From JANOYJ01 sp031373225 (GTDB taxonomy: Bacteria > Pseudomonadota > Alphaproteobacteria > Rhizobiales > Rhizobiaceae), in NCBI GenBank assembly GCA_031373225.1, contig JANMMM010000222.1, positions 1 to 16,004 of the forward strand: DNA of 16,004 nt. Direction: 5' to 3'. Positions 15,275 through 16,004 of this stretch are shown here, piece by piece. Position numbers and translations under genes: made by a program. The notes under the pieces were generated by a model. It was not told the DNA's origin and searched no databases. It was given only the letters and a program-made list of their open reading frames with translations. Positions within the stretch are counted from its first letter, which is position 1; each line of letters begins with the position of its first letter.

Positions 15275-16004
15275 GCGAGGAAGCGAAAATGACCCGCCGC
15301 GACGAGATTGAAACTTTGCTGCCCTTCTATCTGAACGGCACGCTGTCCGGCGCGGATTTGGCCCTAGTCGAAGACTGGCTGGCCAATGATCCGGATGCGG
15401 AGGCCGCGCTGTTTGAGGCCGAGAGCGAGCTTGAACTCATCACGGCTGACAATGAGGCCATCCGCCCGAATGCCAACGCTTTCAAGCGCTTTTCCGACGC
15501 GCTGGAAAAAGAGGCCGGGCCTCCGGTTTCGCCGGTGTCGCGCCTCAGCGCCTGGTTGGGCAGGACATTTGCCGTGCCTGCGCCGCTGGTCTGGGCCGGT
15601 GCCGCCGCTGCCGCCGCGTTTGCGCTTGTTGTCGTCACCACTGGAATTCCCGGTCGCCAGCCTGCCAATGACAACGAGATCGCGGGCAGCGGCGAGTCGG
15701 ACAAGTCTGCCTTTGTTCTCATCACTTTCAAGCCCGATGCAAATCTGGCGGACATGGAAGCCCTGCTGAACGCGTCTGGCGCAAAAATCATTGACGGCCC
15801 CAGCGCGGCGGGCGCTTTCAAAATCGCTGTTTCCGCCGCCACAATCGCGGACTATGATGCGGTCTCGGCGGCGCTGGCAACATCGCCGCTTGTGCAGCTT
15901 TTGATCCCCGGAAGGAAGCCGGATGCGGCGAAGGAGCAGATTTGGCGGAAGCGTGCGGCGCGCCTGCGTCCCGCTTCTGACGGCTGCCTTTCTCACACTC
16001 GCGC
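15271..16004 (+). CDS. anti-sigma factor, membrane-anchored (runs off the window end)
   Basis: The frame starts at ATG 15271 inside the sigma gene's stop and stays open to the window end (at least 244 residues). The N-terminal cytoplasmic part (1-100) has LLPFYLNGTLSGADLALVED and WLANDPDAEAAL, typical of anti-sigma N-domains, but lacks the zinc-binding H-x3-C-x2-C, so it is a zinc-independent type. A single membrane segment lies about 105-123 (PLVWAGAAAAAAFALVVVTT). The outer domain, about 145-215, has FVLITFKPDANLADMEALLN and IIDGPSAAGAFKIAV, a small fold also found in such anti-sigma proteins and resembling protease propeptide domains. After LLIPGRKP (near residue 217) the sequence becomes arginine-rich and overlaps a new signal-peptide frame, so the true stop may differ. 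Confidence 0.82.
   Translation, partial: MSEEAKMTRRDEIETLLPFYLNGTLSGADLALVEDWLANDPDAEAALFEAESELELITADNEAIRPNANAFKRFSDALEKEAGPPVSPVSRLSAWLGRTFAVPAPLVWAGAAAAAAFALVVVTTGIPGRQPANDNEIAGSGESDKSAFVLITFKPDANLADMEALLNASGAKIIDGPSAAGAFKIAVSAATIADYDAVSAALATSPLVQLLIPGRKPDAAKEQIWRKRAARLRPASDGCLSHTR
15923..16004 (+). CDS. start of a downstream secreted-protein gene (partial)
   Basis: The ATG at 15923 follows a GGAAGG site seven bases upstream and opens a different frame from the anti-sigma gene. The 27 visible residues, MRRRSRFGGSVRRACVPLLT and then AAFLTLA, have a basic n-region and a hydrophobic core, as in a Sec signal peptide. Genes after sigma/anti-sigma pairs of this type often encode exported proteins, including subtilisin-like proteases, but nothing beyond the leader is visible, so no function is assigned. 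Confidence 0.5.
   Translation, partial: MRRRSRFGGSVRRACVPLLTAAFLTLA

Overview
The window looks like a piece of a GC-rich alphaproteobacterial chromosome, perhaps of the Hyphomicrobiales. This rests on codon and GC bias, the mix of gene families, and a paired-hairpin repeat of a type common in that group. No marker gene fixes the taxonomy, so the placement is inference.

The left third (about 1-5000) is a sugar-acid catabolic locus that fits non-phosphorylating L-fucose oxidation. A SIS-domain 6-phospho-3-hexuloisomerase-like gene (120-674, minus) diverges from a two-gene unit: an aldo/keto reductase of the L-fucose/D-threo-aldose dehydrogenase type (859-1884), then a COG3618 amidohydrolase (lactonase, 1881-2729) joined by an ATGA overlap. 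Converging on this unit are a UxaA/altronate-dehydratase-family gene (4986 to 3454) and a FucU/RbsD mutarotase gene (3450 to 3010). Together they could carry out mutarotation, oxidation to the lactone, hydrolysis to fuconate and dehydration to 2-keto-3-deoxyfuconate. The later steps and a transporter are not in the window. A long, two-armed inverted repeat (2799-2925) lies between the convergent units.

The middle (about 5100-11600, minus strand) encodes a secreted-protein module. Two small uncharacterised ORFs (11608-11134) are followed by a secreted beta-propeller-like protein (10801-8825) and a large secreted DUF11-repeat, cysteine-rich protein (8814-5281). The two large genes are 10 bp apart and are probably translationally coupled. 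Both proteins carry the same unnamed domain, with a C-x9-C ... CC-x12/13-C pattern. The DUF11 gene has an in-frame TAA at 5281-5283, yet the same frame continues with another copy of its own cysteine motif to a TAG at 5143-5145, just before a terminator hairpin. A nonsense mutation, stop readthrough or base error is therefore likely there.

The right third holds regulators. A LAL-type LuxR regulator (AAA ATPase, long helical middle, C-terminal HTH; 14408-11766, minus) lies upstream of the secreted module on the same strand. It diverges from an ECF sigma factor (14702-15274) and its overlapping membrane anti-sigma factor (15271 to the window end). A new reading frame that starts like a signal peptide opens at 15923 inside the anti-sigma frame. 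The 293-bp divergent region contains a perfect 8-bp inverted repeat (14599-14620). The combination of envelope-stress-type regulators with two secreted cysteine-rich proteins suggests a regulated surface or exoprotein system, but that link is inferred from position only.
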